Source: Oleispira antarctica RB-8 | Lineage (GTDB): Bacteria; Pseudomonadota; Gammaproteobacteria; Pseudomonadales; Oceanobacteraceae | Reading direction: 5' to 3' | Assembly: GCA_000967895.1 (NCBI GenBank) | Contig: FO203512.1 | Location: forward strand, 941,582 to 1,005,581 | DNA length: 64,000 bases | Shown: positions 38,349 through 48,368 of the stretch, in pieces | Layout: every line of letters starts with the position of its first letter | How positions within the stretch are numbered: position 1 is the first letter of the stretch | Translations under genes and position numbers: made by a program | The notes under the pieces: generated by a model | What the model was told of the DNA's origin: nothing | Seen by the model: the letters and a program-made list of their open reading frames with translations, nothing else | The model's database searches: none

Positions 38349-38894
38349 CTACCACATCAGGTCATCAGGAATCTGATAATCGGCATATGGGTCATCTTCT
38401 TCAACTTCTTTCGATGCATTTTCTGCAATGTAGATAAAACATTCTTGGTCGCGCTGACGAATTTTTTCGGCCACACCTAAAGGAATAATCGCAAACGTTT
38501 TATTGTCTTGCTCTGGGCTGGTAATGGCTAGCTTGCCACGGCTCAGACGATCTTGAATATCTTCGTTAACGTAGACTTTCTTGATTTTGGTACCCGCGGT
38601 AAAATTGTACGCTAGGTCGCCATCGATTGAGATTGTGTTCATCTTAATCAGTTGTTTGATTTGAGCGGCAATCGCTTTTACATTGGCAGCTGCTTTTTTC
38701 TCATCGTTTAATACTTTATCGCGGATGATTTTTTCTTGTTTGGCTTTATCGGCTAATACTTTCGCTTCGTCGATAATATCAGCACCATTACGAGCTTCTT
38801 TAACGTTCTTCTTTTTTTGCTTCTCAGCCTGCTTGGCTTTCTTTTTATCCGTTAGCCCCATGGCTAGCAGTTGTTCTTGTAGTGTTAATGCCAT
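38349..38894 (-). CDS. DUF2058 family protein (YaiL-like)
   Basis: A 181-residue protein. The Lys/Gln-rich coiled N-terminal half (LTDKKKAKQAEKQKKKNVK) is followed by a compact domain (LAYNFTAGTKIKKVYVNEDI, GKLAITS, FAIIPLGVAEKI) and an acidic end (DDPYADYQIPDDLMW). This matches the YaiL family, annotated as nucleoprotein/polynucleotide-associated. The basic helical half could bind RNA or DNA; the biological role is unknown. Confidence 0.9.
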   Translation of the reverse strand: MALTLQEQLLAMGLTDKKKAKQAEKQKKKNVKEARNGADIIDEAKVLADKAKQEKIIRDKVLNDEKKAAANVKAIAAQIKQLIKMNTISIDGDLAYNFTAGTKIKKVYVNEDIQDRLSRGKLAITSPEQDNKTFAIIPLGVAEKIRQRDQECFIYIAENASKEVEEDDPYADYQIPDDLMW

Positions 38895-39066
38895 TTTACT
38901 CTCGTTAAATTAATCGGCGTTGATTTTAATTGTCGATATTTATAATTCAGATATCTTTTTGAAATTGTATCAAGTTTACGATCACTATTGATAGCAAGCG
39001 AAGGCGATTCGAAGGCAAAAGCTTAAATGCTCTTGAATTCGAAGCCAACGCTCTAATATTCATGAT

Positions 39067-40449
39067 TTAAAGACGACGCACTCTAAAGCGACGGCCTTTC
39101 ATGTTCTTTTCTTGAATCAAGCGCAGTGCAATACGCGCGCTAGGGCGTGCGATCGCAACATAAGCGTGATTTGGGAACATGTTAATTTTACCCACATCGC
39201 TGCCAGGGATTTCGCCATCGGCAGTTAACGCACCCAAAATATCACCTGGGCGTAGCTTGCTCTTTTTACCACCATCGATGCACAAGGTAATCATGTTCGG
39301 CTTTTTCGGCTCGTAAGGGCTTTTTAGCTTACTGATATCACTGGTATCGTATTTGGTATTCATATACTCATTAATCGCGAACATCTTCTTCACTTCAGAA
39401 GCCGCCATTAACGAAAGTGCTAACCCTTCTTTACCCGCACGGCCCGTTCGGCCAATACGGTGAACGTGAACTTCAGGGTCGCGGGTGACGTCGTAGTTGA
39501 TCACCAAATCAAGATCATCGATATCCAAACCACGAGAAGCAACGTCGGTGGCAATCAGAATAGCCGCACTCTTATTAGAGAAACGAACCAATACTTGGTC
39601 ACGTTCGCGCTGTTCCATTTCGCCGACTAGGGCTAATGCGTGATAACCCCGTTCGCGTAAAAATTCTAAAACGTCGTAACAAGCAATCTTTGTATTACAG
39701 AAGATCACCGTCGACTCAGACGCTTTGCTGCCTAACAAGGTTAGCAAGGCTTCATCTTTATCTTTCATCTTTGGAACATCATAAAAGCGTTGAATAATCG
39801 TGCTTTTTGACTGCTCGTCTTTGATGGTAATCGTTTCAGGTTCGTGCTGAAATTCTTTACTCAGCGATTGAATACCTTCTGGGTAAGTCGCAGAAAATAA
39901 CAACATCTGACGGTCATACGGTGTGTGGCTGATGATTTTAGTGATTTCATCAACAAAACCCATATCGAGCATACGGTCAGCTTCGTCTAAAACCACCGTT
40001 TCAACAGCGTTTAGATCCAAAGTACCTTTGTTGATATGGTCAGCTATACGCCCCGGAGTACCGACAACAATATGCGCGCCGTGTTCTAAAGAGCCTATTT
40101 GAGGACCAATTGATTGGCCGCCGCATAAGGTTAGAATTTTGATGTTTTGTTGGTAGCGTGCAAGTGTACGAATTTCATCTGCAACCTGAGTTGCTAGTTC
40201 GCGAGTCGGGCATAAAACCAATGCCTGGCAGCCGAAATTACGTTGGTTCAGCTTGGCTAAAATACCTATGCCAAAAGCGGCTGTTTTACCACTACCGGTT
40301 TGGGCTTTGGCAAGTACATCACGGCCTTCAATAACAAAAGGCAAAGCTTCGGCTTGAATCGGTGTCATGTTCAAATAACCCATTTGGTCTAGGTTATCGA
40401 TCATGCCTTGCGGTAGTGCAAGCGAGGAAAATTTGGCAGGTTGGCTCAA
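39067..40449 (-). CDS. dbpA: ATP-dependent RNA helicase DbpA
   Basis: A 460-residue DEAD-box helicase of 50S assembly that binds hairpin 92 of 23S rRNA. Q motif (MTPIQAEALPF), Walker A AQTGSGKT, VLDEADRMLDMGF (DEAD), SAT (LFSATYP), ATDVASRGLDID and HRIGRTGRAG are all present. The C-terminal domain (KSKLRPGDILGALTADGEI) is the DbpA RNA-recognition domain, which separates it from other DEAD-box proteins. Confidence 0.95.
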   Translation of the reverse strand: MSQPAKFSSLALPQGMIDNLDQMGYLNMTPIQAEALPFVIEGRDVLAKAQTGSGKTAAFGIGILAKLNQRNFGCQALVLCPTRELATQVADEIRTLARYQQNIKILTLCGGQSIGPQIGSLEHGAHIVVGTPGRIADHINKGTLDLNAVETVVLDEADRMLDMGFVDEITKIISHTPYDRQMLLFSATYPEGIQSLSKEFQHEPETITIKDEQSKSTIIQRFYDVPKMKDKDEALLTLLGSKASESTVIFCNTKIACYDVLEFLRERGYHALALVGEMEQRERDQVLVRFSNKSAAILIATDVASRGLDIDDLDLVINYDVTRDPEVHVHRIGRTGRAGKEGLALSLMAASEVKKMFAINEYMNTKYDTSDISKLKSPYEPKKPNMITLCIDGGKKSKLRPGDILGALTADGEIPGSDVGKINMFPNHAYVAIARPSARIALRLIQEKNMKGRRFRVRRL

Positions 40450-40586
40450 GGTGAAACTCCACGAAAAGAGGCTGGTCTAGCAGAAAAAGGTATTATACCA
40501 GAAGTTCGCCTCGTTGCAGTTTAGTTTACGCCCCAAGTTATTCGCCAATACTACTCGTAAAGTGACTCAGTATAAGAGAGTCATGT

Positions 40587-41249
40587 TCATAATAAATAAT
40601 AAATAGAGATCGCATGGCTAAACGCTCCAGCCATAACAAAAATGTGCCAGATTTCATGGAAACCAAAGGAGTCAGGCCAAGGGTTAGGCCATTTCGTACC
40701 GTATACCACTGCCCCTAGAGTATAAGCAATGCCTCCATAAAATAACCAATCAAACGAAGCCGCTGGCATCACTTCTTTCATCGTTGTTAGGCCAAAGACA
40801 CAAGCCCAGCCCATCGCAAGATAGATTAATGTCGATAACCAACGAGGTGCGCCGATCCAGAATATTTTTAATAGAATACCTGATAATGCTAAGCCCCAAA
40901 CGGCCATTAATAATGTCCAACCAAAGGTATCACGGAGTGCAATTAAACAAATCGGTGTGTAAGTACCCGCTATCATGGCGAAAATTGCCATGTGGTCGAT
41001 ACGTTTAAGCTTTAGGATTTTTTCATCGCTCCCTTGAGCAAGATGATATACCGCGCTGGTGCCGAACATGAGCATCATACACACGCCAAAAATAGCACTC
41101 GAGACTATCTGCCAAATATCGCCATTAAGGCTGGCCTTAACGACCAAGAAGCACATGATTGCAAGACCGACAAAAGCCCCAAATAAATGACTGAAGCCAC
41201 TAAAAGGATCACGAAAACGGGAGGTGGGTGACGGTGTCGAACTCGACAT
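40587..41249 (-). CDS. hemolysin III/PAQR family membrane protein
   Basis: A 220-residue protein with seven predicted helices. Start at ATG 41249 ([12 protein letters not shown]), because the longer frame to 41306 adds unlikely residues and overlaps the upstream gene region. [25 protein letters not shown] (the S..YH metal-binding triad with H in SAVYH), and the C-terminal [19 protein letters not shown] with two His are the PAQR/HlyIII marks. A putative metal-dependent hydrolase in the membrane; a haemolytic role is not implied. Confidence 0.88.
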   Translation of the reverse strand: MSSSTPSPTSRFRDPFSGFSHLFGAFVGLAIMCFLVVKASLNGDIWQIVSSAIFGVCMMLMFGTSAVYHLAQGSDEKILKLKRIDHMAIFAMIAGTYTPICLIALRDTFGWTLLMAVWGLALSGILLKIFWIGAPRWLSTLIYLAMGWACVFGLTTMKEVMPAASFDWLFYGGIAYTLGAVVYGTKWPNPWPDSFGFHEIWHIFVMAGAFSHAISIYYLL

Positions 41250-41340
41250 GTTGAAGCATCCATTAAGAAAGAGTGTTTTTAGCCAGTCTACACGGATTGA
41301 GTACAAAATTAATGATTTATCGGAAAGAGTATGGTGCTAT

Positions 41341-41676
41341 ATGCCTATGTTAAATACCTCAGCCATTGGCGCATCAATCTCTAGTCATTCAAAGCCTTGG
41401 TTCATCTACCTGGTGCGAAATAACCGCAATGCTTTATATACGGGTATAACCACCGATGTTGAGCGACGTTTTTCCGAGCATCAAAGCGGTGGGCCGAAAG
41501 CGGCTAAAGCCTTAAAAGGCAAGGGGCCACTCATTCTAGAATTTTCTTATCCTGTGGCCGATCGCAGTATCGCTTCGCAACTGGAATATCGCATTAAAAA
41601 ACTGTCGAAAACGAAAAAAGAACAATTGATTAACGGTCCTGAATTACTGCTTGAGTGGGGTTTGTTAATTCTTTAG
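41341..41676 (+). CDS. GIY-YIG domain protein (UPF0213/YhbQ type)
   Basis: A 111-residue protein. Start ATG 41341; the frame back to 41224 lies over the neighbour's start. The GIY-YIG core is [18 protein letters not shown], the catalytic Arg is in [11 protein letters not shown], and [29 protein letters not shown] is the rest of the domain (Glu in LEYRIKK is a metal ligand). Small proteins of this type are putative nucleases; the target is unknown. Confidence 0.9.
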   Translation: MPMLNTSAIGASISSHSKPWFIYLVRNNRNALYTGITTDVERRFSEHQSGGPKAAKALKGKGPLILEFSYPVADRSIASQLEYRIKKLSKTKKEQLINGPELLLEWGLLIL

Positions 41677-41756
41677 AGACGTTCCTTTTTTATGATGAAA
41701 TGTGTACTATCGTGCCTGACAATAAAAATAATACTTCCAAGATAAAGGAAAGCCTA

Positions 41757-43847
41757 ATGCGTTCTCTCATGATACTCGTATTAGCCGTTACGACGCTTAC
41801 CGCGTGTGCAACAGTTAAAGATATTACCGTTATTCAACCTAAACCGATTGCTGTTGATATCACGGGCATTGCTACCGCGGGCGCAATTTCTGTCGATATT
41901 ACTCCGCCACCAGGTATGCCAATGGGCGGTTATTCGGTGATGGCAAACTTCGGCCAAGGTTTCCGTACACGCTTAAAAGCCCGTGTTATTTATATTAATG
42001 ATGGCCAAGGTCATTCAACCGCCTTGGTGCAAACCGACTTAACCGCAGGCTCGTTATTAGTTCACCATCAAGTAGTCGCAGCGGTTGCTGAAAAAACAGG
42101 CCTTAACGCCAGTGACATTGTGATCACTTCCTCTCATAGCCATTCAGCCCCGGTGAATCATTTTGAAAATGATTTTTACAACAAGCATATGTCCAGTGGC
42201 CAAGGCTTAGAAGAAGAGTTTTTGGACTTTGCTAGCCAACGTATTGCCGAGGGTATATTAACGGCTTACAAAAATCGTCGCCCAGCGAAAGTAGCAACAG
42301 GCCGTAAAGATATTTATGGTTACAACCGTAACCGTTCGCTGGATTCTTATGTATTAAACAATAATGTTTCAGACATTGACCTGGAAGATCCTCAAGCTGT
42401 GTTTAAAGCGATTAATCCTGCAATGTATATGATTCGTGTGGATGTATTGGATACCTTAGGTCAATACAAGCCGTTAGCCGCTTTTTCAAGTTTCTCAGTG
42501 CATGCGACGGCTTTGAGTGTTCCAGTAGAAGTGTATAACGCTGATTTATTTGCTTATGCGCAGAAAGATTTAGAGTGGGCCATCGAGCGCAAATACGATA
42601 CGCCTTGGAAAGTAGTACACGGTTTAACGACGGGAACTCAAGGCGATATGGCACCCGCAGTGCCTGATCATGGGGACAATACCTTTGGTCATTTTGAAGT
42701 GAACTGGAAAGAAGCTAAAAAACTCGGGCAAGGCATTGGTAAAGAAGCCATTGCCTTGTTTGAAGAATTGGGCAGCGAATTAACATCTGATATTTCTATT
42801 ATGACAGCCGCGCGTGAGTTGAATATTCGTGAGCATAATAAAGTGGGTGATATTGAACTTTGCCAAGATCCGGCCATTGGGGCACCCGTGGCTGCGGGCG
42901 CTTATGAACGTCGTACACCTTTCTTAGCGGCCATTCCTTTCTTAAAAGGGGGCAATGTTATGTCTCGCAGTTGGTTCTTTACAGAAGGCTGCCAAGGTAA
43001 TAAAACGCATTTAGGTTTTAAATACCTTCAACCTCTTTTAGAACCAAAAGACAGTTTTCCAAATACCGTCTTATTTCAGCTAATAAAAATTAACGACACT
43101 GTGGTGATGCCATTACCGTTTGAAATTACTACCGAATCAGGACGTCGCATGGCCGCCAGTGTTAGCCAAGCTTATGAGCAAGCAGGGCAAGATATTAAAC
43201 ATGCTTGGATAGCTGGTAATGCTAATGGTTATTTTGGTTACAGCACGACGCCAGAAGAATATGAACGTCAAAACTATGAAGGTGGCCATACGCTTTATGG
43301 TCAGTATACAACGCCTTATTTATCAGCTCAGCTAGGGCGTTTGGCAACGGATATGATTCAACAAGGTTCGATTGTTGAGCTTGCTGATGAATGGTCTTAT
43401 GATTTAGTTGTTAATCAATTTTTCCCAAGCGCTGAAAGCAGCCAGGGCAAGCGTAAAATTCTACAGCTGCCAGAAGCATATACCGCAGAAGCGGCGAATG
43501 AAGAACATTATGTCTCTTTTGAATGGCTTGATGTCGGTGCCAGTGAGATTCAATTGCACAAACCTTTAGCTAAAGTTGAAGTCTTAGTTAAGGGAGAGTG
43601 GGTTGATATGAGTAATGCAGGCGAGCCGATTACTGATGATGGTTATGACATTGAAGTACGTCTTCTTGATGAAGAGAGTAAGGGGATGGGAGAATATCAA
43701 GTGCGTTGGTATAACCCTGTGGCGGGTGGTCAGTATCGTTTTATGATTGCACCGCGTCAAGGACAAGAACAGTTGCGATCACCGATCTTTACTTTTGGAA
43801 CAGATAAGGAAGATACTGCGGAAATGGCGGTTTTATTGGTCGAATAG
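41757..43847 (+). CDS. neutral/alkaline ceramidase-like lipoprotein
   Basis: A 696-residue exported lipoprotein (start ATG 41757, AAGGAAAG upstream; lipobox LTTLTAC with Cys at 17). The N-terminal catalytic domain matches neutral ceramidase: VDITPPPGMPMGGY, zinc-site IVITSSHSHSAP, and SSFSVHATAL. The C-terminal half (about 600-696) is a beta domain (WYNPVAGGQYRFMIAP). Typical bacterial ceramidases are about 650-700 residues and cleave the amide of ceramide. Here a membrane-anchored form could act on sphingolipids or other N-acyl lipids in the environment. Substrate not provable from sequence. Confidence 0.78.
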   Translation: MRSLMILVLAVTTLTACATVKDITVIQPKPIAVDITGIATAGAISVDITPPPGMPMGGYSVMANFGQGFRTRLKARVIYINDGQGHSTALVQTDLTAGSLLVHHQVVAAVAEKTGLNASDIVITSSHSHSAPVNHFENDFYNKHMSSGQGLEEEFLDFASQRIAEGILTAYKNRRPAKVATGRKDIYGYNRNRSLDSYVLNNNVSDIDLEDPQAVFKAINPAMYMIRVDVLDTLGQYKPLAAFSSFSVHATALSVPVEVYNADLFAYAQKDLEWAIERKYDTPWKVVHGLTTGTQGDMAPAVPDHGDNTFGHFEVNWKEAKKLGQGIGKEAIALFEELGSELTSDISIMTAARELNIREHNKVGDIELCQDPAIGAPVAAGAYERRTPFLAAIPFLKGGNVMSRSWFFTEGCQGNKTHLGFKYLQPLLEPKDSFPNTVLFQLIKINDTVVMPLPFEITTESGRRMAASVSQAYEQAGQDIKHAWIAGNANGYFGYSTTPEEYERQNYEGGHTLYGQYTTPYLSAQLGRLATDMIQQGSIVELADEWSYDLVVNQFFPSAESSQGKRKILQLPEAYTAEAANEEHYVSFEWLDVGASEIQLHKPLAKVEVLVKGEWVDMSNAGEPITDDGYDIEVRLLDEESKGMGEYQVRWYNPVAGGQYRFMIAPRQGQEQLRSPIFTFGTDKEDTAEMAVLLVE

Positions 43848-43857
43848 CGGTAATTAA

Positions 43858-43884
43858 TTCTGGCGACAATTTATGTCGCCAGAA
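43858..43884. terminator. hairpin between converging ceramidase and DUF1456 genes
   Basis: Perfect 11-pair inverted repeat TTCTGGCGACA-ATTTA-TGTCGCCAGAA. T-tracts are poor (GATTTA on one side, TTAATTA on the other), so it may end transcription weakly in both directions. Confidence 0.65.
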
Positions 43885-43899
43885 GATTTACCTTAAACG

Positions 43900-44415
43900 C
43901 TATAGCTCTTCGCTTGGGGTTTCAAAATCAGACGGCTGTTCTGTATCAGTCGGCTTTGCAACGTGATACTTAATCTGAATACCCTGCAAGAAATTACGTA
44001 AGATTTGATCTTTGCAAATTCTGTAGTGCTTATGACCAGGGCGACGGAAGAAAGCCGTTAGTTCTGGCTTGCTGATTTGGAAATCGGCTAGCGCCATTAC
44101 GTCAACCATATCGTTATCAACAAAATTCAACGCAATTCTCAACTTACGTAAAACGATGTTATTGGTAAGCTCTTTCTCAATCGGAGCAGGCTCGCCTTCT
44201 TTTACGCCACGTTTATCGTTGATCAAACCATTGAGGAAAGTTGCTAAAAGGTAGTCTTTTAAACCTTTGTAATCAGCATGATCGTCTCTCTTTAACCAGC
44301 AGCTGATTTGCTCGCGAGTAACTGTCTCACCTGCCAAGGCAAATAGGCTGATCATTTTTGAATCGCTAAAATCAAAGGTATAGCGAATGCGGCGTAATAC
44401 ATCGTTATTAGTCAC
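43900..44415 (-). CDS. DUF1456 family protein (YehS-like)
   Basis: A 171-residue protein made of two similar repeats: NNDVLRRIRYTFDFSDSKMI... and NNIVLRKLRIALNFVDNDMV..., each followed by a helical CWLKRDDHADYKG / AFFRRPGHKHYRI segment. This two-repeat layout is the DUF1456 mark. The C-terminus is acidic. The function is unknown; the family is widespread in gammaproteobacteria. Confidence 0.92.
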   Translation of the reverse strand: MTNNDVLRRIRYTFDFSDSKMISLFALAGETVTREQISCWLKRDDHADYKGLKDYLLATFLNGLINDKRGVKEGEPAPIEKELTNNIVLRKLRIALNFVDNDMVDVMALADFQISKPELTAFFRRPGHKHYRICKDQILRNFLQGIQIKYHVAKPTDTEQPSDFETPSEEL

Positions 44416-44516
44416 GTGTTATTCTCAAGAAGTCATAGATGGTTAATGATGTGATTTTAGCAGGTTTTAGTGATTATTATTGAGCATTTTTTCATTGATA
44501 ACGCGGTGGCATGTAA

Positions 44517-45200
44517 TCAAACCACGTTATCTCCCACACTATAAGAAATAGTCTGGCTAATCTCCTGTAAGGATAAACCGCTTTCTTCATGCATCTGATT
44601 AAAGAAAGCTTGTGCGGCCTTCAAAGATTTTTTAGTTTGCAGACCACCGTCGATGATCTCATTTGCGCGTAAATATGCTTCAACATCACGAGATAGCAGA
44701 AATGTATCTTTACCCAATTGGCGTAGGGTATATGGGCCAGTATTACCACCTAAGCGAGCGCCATGCTTCTTCAACCATGCCCATAAACCAATGATGTCAT
44801 CTGTCGGCCATTCAGCAACAAGCTGGTGGAAGGGCTTACCTTCATCTTTGGCTGCGAAATGAATCATCGATGCATTAGCAGGCACTGTTTTTACTTTGTT
44901 GTAATTACGCACGATGCGCTCATCCGAAGACTTTTCTTCTAACATTTCAGGCGGCATCATCAATAACTTTTTGATATTGAAATCCCAAAATACTTCTCGA
45001 AAGCCTGGCCACTTTTTATCGATAACCGACCAATAAAAACCACTTTGGAAAATCTTACGGGTAAATTCTTCTAGCCACTCATCATCAGAGACTTTCAATA
45101 ACTGCTTCGTGGTTAACGGCTTATGCACAATGGACGCTAATGCGGCTTTGCCGCCCTTGCGTTTAGCTGCACGCTGCTGAATATCGAAAAATGTTTCCAT
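44517..45200 (-). CDS. DNA-3-methyladenine glycosylase I-like protein
   Basis: A 227-residue helical protein. The WLEEFTRKIFQSGFYWSVIDKKWPGFREVFWDF block is the family core shared with Tag (compare the Trp/Phe-rich base-flipping pocket). The zinc Cys/His set of classical Tag cannot be seen, so it is a homologue from the adenine glycosylase side of the superfamily. LGGNTGPYTLRQLGKDTFLLSRDV (about 145-170) is the helix-hairpin-helix-like part. Base-excision repair role inferred. Confidence 0.75.
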   Translation of the reverse strand: METFFDIQQRAAKRKGGKAALASIVHKPLTTKQLLKVSDDEWLEEFTRKIFQSGFYWSVIDKKWPGFREVFWDFNIKKLLMMPPEMLEEKSSDERIVRNYNKVKTVPANASMIHFAAKDEGKPFHQLVAEWPTDDIIGLWAWLKKHGARLGGNTGPYTLRQLGKDTFLLSRDVEAYLRANEIIDGGLQTKKSLKAAQAFFNQMHEESGLSLQEISQTISYSVGDNVV

Positions 45201-45310
45201 GAGACTTCCACGATTAGTATTGAAGAGGTAAAACTTTAAAACATTTTAAAGGAATGGGCTGGCTGGGAATAGAGGGAGCTAATAAATAGAATGGAATAAT
45301 CTGTTGCACA

Positions 45311-45353
45311 AAAAAGCCCTACTAAATCATCATCGCTGACATTCTAGTAGGGC
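45311..45353 (-). terminator. terminator of fadE
   Basis: Stem GCCCTACTA / TAGTAGGGC, read on the minus strand and followed by TTTTTTGTG, 40 bases after fadE. Perfect 9-pair stem with a 20-base loop. Confidence 0.8.
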
Positions 45354-45392
45354 TCTTTAAGCGTTAAAACTCAAACACTGCTTAATTAATCA

Positions 45393-47900
45393 TTAAGAAG
45401 CTTCTTCAGTTTTTTTATCCGCTTTCTTTTTAGCAGGCTTCTTCTCAGCTTTAGCCGTGTCTTTTGTAGACTCATGCTTAACAGAAACTGGGCCTAAACC
45501 TTCAAGTGGAAAGTGATCAACGTTAACCATTTCCAATACATCTTTTTCAAACGCAATCATGAAGTCGCCTTCTTCTTGCGTAAGGATACCCATCGCTACA
45601 CCATCAGTGATACGGTTTTCGATGGTTAGGTTCGACTCATCGTATTGACCCGCTTTCAAAGCGATACCAATCTTCTTATAGATAGGATCAGCTTGGTCAA
45701 CACGAGTTAACAATGAATCGTACTTGAACATTGGGTTGCGACCGTTATCACCGCGGTAAGTCCCTGTGATCAAACGCTCACGAGTTGCCGTTGCGCCTGT
45801 AGTCAGATCAACAACTTTAGCAACCAGCTTATCGCTTGGTTTCGAAACACTACGACCCAAAGGCATCGTTAGTGCGCGCACTAACCAACCAACAGGACGA
45901 GCAGGCAAGTTCTTAGCGAAGCCGTCTAATGCATCCTCAAACTCAGAGAACAATTTAGCCATAGCGTATTCAACTAAGGGTAAATCGTCTTTCTGGCGAC
46001 CCTGATCTTCCCAATGCTTCAACGTCATAGACGCTAAGTACAATTTAGAAAGCATGTCAGCTAAGCGTGCAGAAATCAGTTCACGGAACTTCAAATCACC
46101 TTGCAAAGAGAACATCGCCATATCAACAGAGAGTGCAAAGTTCGCAGCATAACGGTTGATCTGCTTGTAATGCTTCTTCGTCGGGCCAGAAGCCGGAACA
46201 GAAGTGAACGCAGCATTGGTTGTGCTCAATACGAAAGAGCGCGCAATGTTCGAGAAGATGAAACCAAAGTGACCGAATAATGCTTTATCAAACGCTGCCA
46301 AGTTGTTTTCTTTCGCAGCATTCATTTCAGGTAAAACGAATGGATGACAACGAATAGCACCTTGACCAAATGTGATCATAGTACGGGTAAGAATGTTGGC
46401 ACCTTCAACGGTGATCGCAACAGGTACAGAAGAATAACCCGATTCAACATAGTTATTCGGGCCACGCATAATTGCGCTACCACCATGAATGTCCATGCTA
46501 TCAATCGATAACTGACGCGCTGATTCAGTTAGGTTGTACTTCAAAATTGCAGACGGTACAGAAGGCTTCTCACCGTTATCAATCGAGATCGCTGTTACGC
46601 GAGCTGCGGCTGAGTTGATGTAAGAGTTACCGGCGATACGTGCTAATGGCTCTTGCACACCTTCAAGTTTAGAAATCGGAATACCAAACTGACGACGAAT
46701 TCGAGCATAAGCACCGGCTGTTGCAACAGCGTATTTACCACCGCCAGCGCCAGATGAAGGCAATGTAATACAACGACCTACCGACAAGCACTCAACCAGC
46801 ATTCTCCAACCTTGGCCTGCATTCGCTGCACCACCAATAATGAAACTTAGTGGAATGAAAACGTCTTTACCGAAGATAGGACCGTTCATGAATGGAGAAC
46901 CGATCGGGTTGTGACGGTTGCCAATATCCATACCTTCAAGTTCACGCGGTAAAAGCGCAACGGTAATACCGATATCGTTTTTATCGCCTAATAATTTTTC
47001 AGGGTCAAACATGCGGAACGCTAAACCAACAACCGTAGCAACCGGTGCTAGGGTGATATAACGCTTGTTGAAGTTCATTTTAAGACCAAGAACTTCTTCA
47101 CCTTCCCACATGCCTTTACATACAACACCTGTGTCAGGAAGGGACGTCGCATCAGAACCGGCGCGTGGGCCAGTCAAACCAAAACAAGGAATTTCACGAC
47201 CATCCACTAAACGAGGAAGGTAGTGATTTTTTTGGTCTTCAGTACCGTACTTAAGTAATAACTCTCCAGGTCCTAATGAGTTAGGAACGCCAACGGTAGA
47301 AAGAACCGTACTTGAAAGACCCGCAAGCTTCTGCAAAACAGCCGATTGTGCTTGAGCAGAGAAGGCTAGACCGCCGTATTCTTTTGGAATAATCATCGCG
47401 AAGAAACGGTTGGCTTTAATGTAGTCCCAAAGCTCAACAGGCATGTCGCCATTTTCTTTGATTTCGTATTCGTTGATCATAGAGCACAAAGTTTCTACTT
47501 CGTTATCTAAGAACGCTTGCTCGTCAGGACGTAGCTGAGGATTCGGATGATCCATCAGTTTATGCCAATCAGGCTTACCCGCGAATAACTCTCCATCCCA
47601 CCAAACCGTACCTGCTTCTAATGCAGTCGATTCAGTCTCTGACATTTCTGGCAAAATCTTCTTATAAATTGCGAAGATAGGGCGAGTGATTGTATTGGCA
47701 CGGAAAGTCGAAAGACTTAATACACCAAATACTGCAGTAAAGATAACAGACGTGACAATAAAGCCCGTTGCTGCATCAGATAAGTAAGCCGCGACAGTAA
47801 TAGCAGCGATTACTAAGGTGGAAATTTTTAAATTAGCTTTTTTATAAGCTAAGCCGATTAATGCTACGACTAATAGCACGGCCCAAGTCGTGGTAGTCAT
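45393..47900 (-). CDS. fadE: acyl-CoA dehydrogenase, FadE type
   Basis: An 835-residue enzyme of the first beta-oxidation step. Two or three N-terminal membrane helices (WAVLLVVALIGLAYK, TAVFGVLSLSTF) anchor it. The dehydrogenase core includes GTEDQKNHYLPRLVDG, FGLTGPRAGSDATS and the FAD-contact region; MDIHGGSAIMRG follows the catalytic region. The C-terminal extension ends in a Lys/Ala/Glu run (AEKKPAKKKADKKTEEAS) longer than usual, possibly an interaction tail. A terminator follows. It could be the main long-chain enzyme here. Confidence 0.9.
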   Translation of the reverse strand: MTTTTWAVLLVVALIGLAYKKANLKISTLVIAAITVAAYLSDAATGFIVTSVIFTAVFGVLSLSTFRANTITRPIFAIYKKILPEMSETESTALEAGTVWWDGELFAGKPDWHKLMDHPNPQLRPDEQAFLDNEVETLCSMINEYEIKENGDMPVELWDYIKANRFFAMIIPKEYGGLAFSAQAQSAVLQKLAGLSSTVLSTVGVPNSLGPGELLLKYGTEDQKNHYLPRLVDGREIPCFGLTGPRAGSDATSLPDTGVVCKGMWEGEEVLGLKMNFNKRYITLAPVATVVGLAFRMFDPEKLLGDKNDIGITVALLPRELEGMDIGNRHNPIGSPFMNGPIFGKDVFIPLSFIIGGAANAGQGWRMLVECLSVGRCITLPSSGAGGGKYAVATAGAYARIRRQFGIPISKLEGVQEPLARIAGNSYINSAAARVTAISIDNGEKPSVPSAILKYNLTESARQLSIDSMDIHGGSAIMRGPNNYVESGYSSVPVAITVEGANILTRTMITFGQGAIRCHPFVLPEMNAAKENNLAAFDKALFGHFGFIFSNIARSFVLSTTNAAFTSVPASGPTKKHYKQINRYAANFALSVDMAMFSLQGDLKFRELISARLADMLSKLYLASMTLKHWEDQGRQKDDLPLVEYAMAKLFSEFEDALDGFAKNLPARPVGWLVRALTMPLGRSVSKPSDKLVAKVVDLTTGATATRERLITGTYRGDNGRNPMFKYDSLLTRVDQADPIYKKIGIALKAGQYDESNLTIENRITDGVAMGILTQEEGDFMIAFEKDVLEMVNVDHFPLEGLGPVSVKHESTKDTAKAEKKPAKKKADKKTEEAS

Positions 47901-48368
47901 AAAGACCCCTTATTTTTAGTTTATCGGTTTAAGAATGACATGCTTTTAACGGTATGTTGTTAACGGCATTGATTGTAATAAAGAAGCGTGCTGCATACAG
48001 GGGAGCCTGAGCTACATAGAGTAAATAAGCAAAGGCAAAACACCCAATAACGAACCTCTTCTGGCATTTAACCAATAATTGCTAAATGCTTCAATCTCAT
48101 ACGGACATTTGAGTTATTTAGATTAGTGCTTTTTAGTCAATAATGGCGCTAATTACAGCGTACTTATTCTTATTGATGGGTGGTTGGCAATATAGTCGTC
48201 TTTTAAGGTCTTTACAGTATGCGGGAGGCGTCAAAAGACCGATAAAAAGTTGTGTGATTTTTAGAAGTATTTATACAGTTACAGACTATTTTTATTCCAA
48301 TGAGGAAGAATGGCCCAGATTGAACTAGGCTGGTAAGGAGCTTTTGAATTTTTGTAGGAATATATTTC
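47901..48368. other. divergent region between fadE and the motor-like cluster
   Basis: About 470 bases. It contains two direct copies of TTAACGG(T/C)AT at 47947-47971, a possible binding site upstream of fadE, and a 61-codon frame (48143-48328) with no ribosome site, which I do not count as a gene. No clear PsrA/FadR operator is visible. Confidence 0.4.

Noticed and set aside
48143-48328. 61-codon frame upstream of the ZorA-like gene
   Set aside because: No ribosome site, odd composition, and it lies in an A/T-rich control region; taken as chance.
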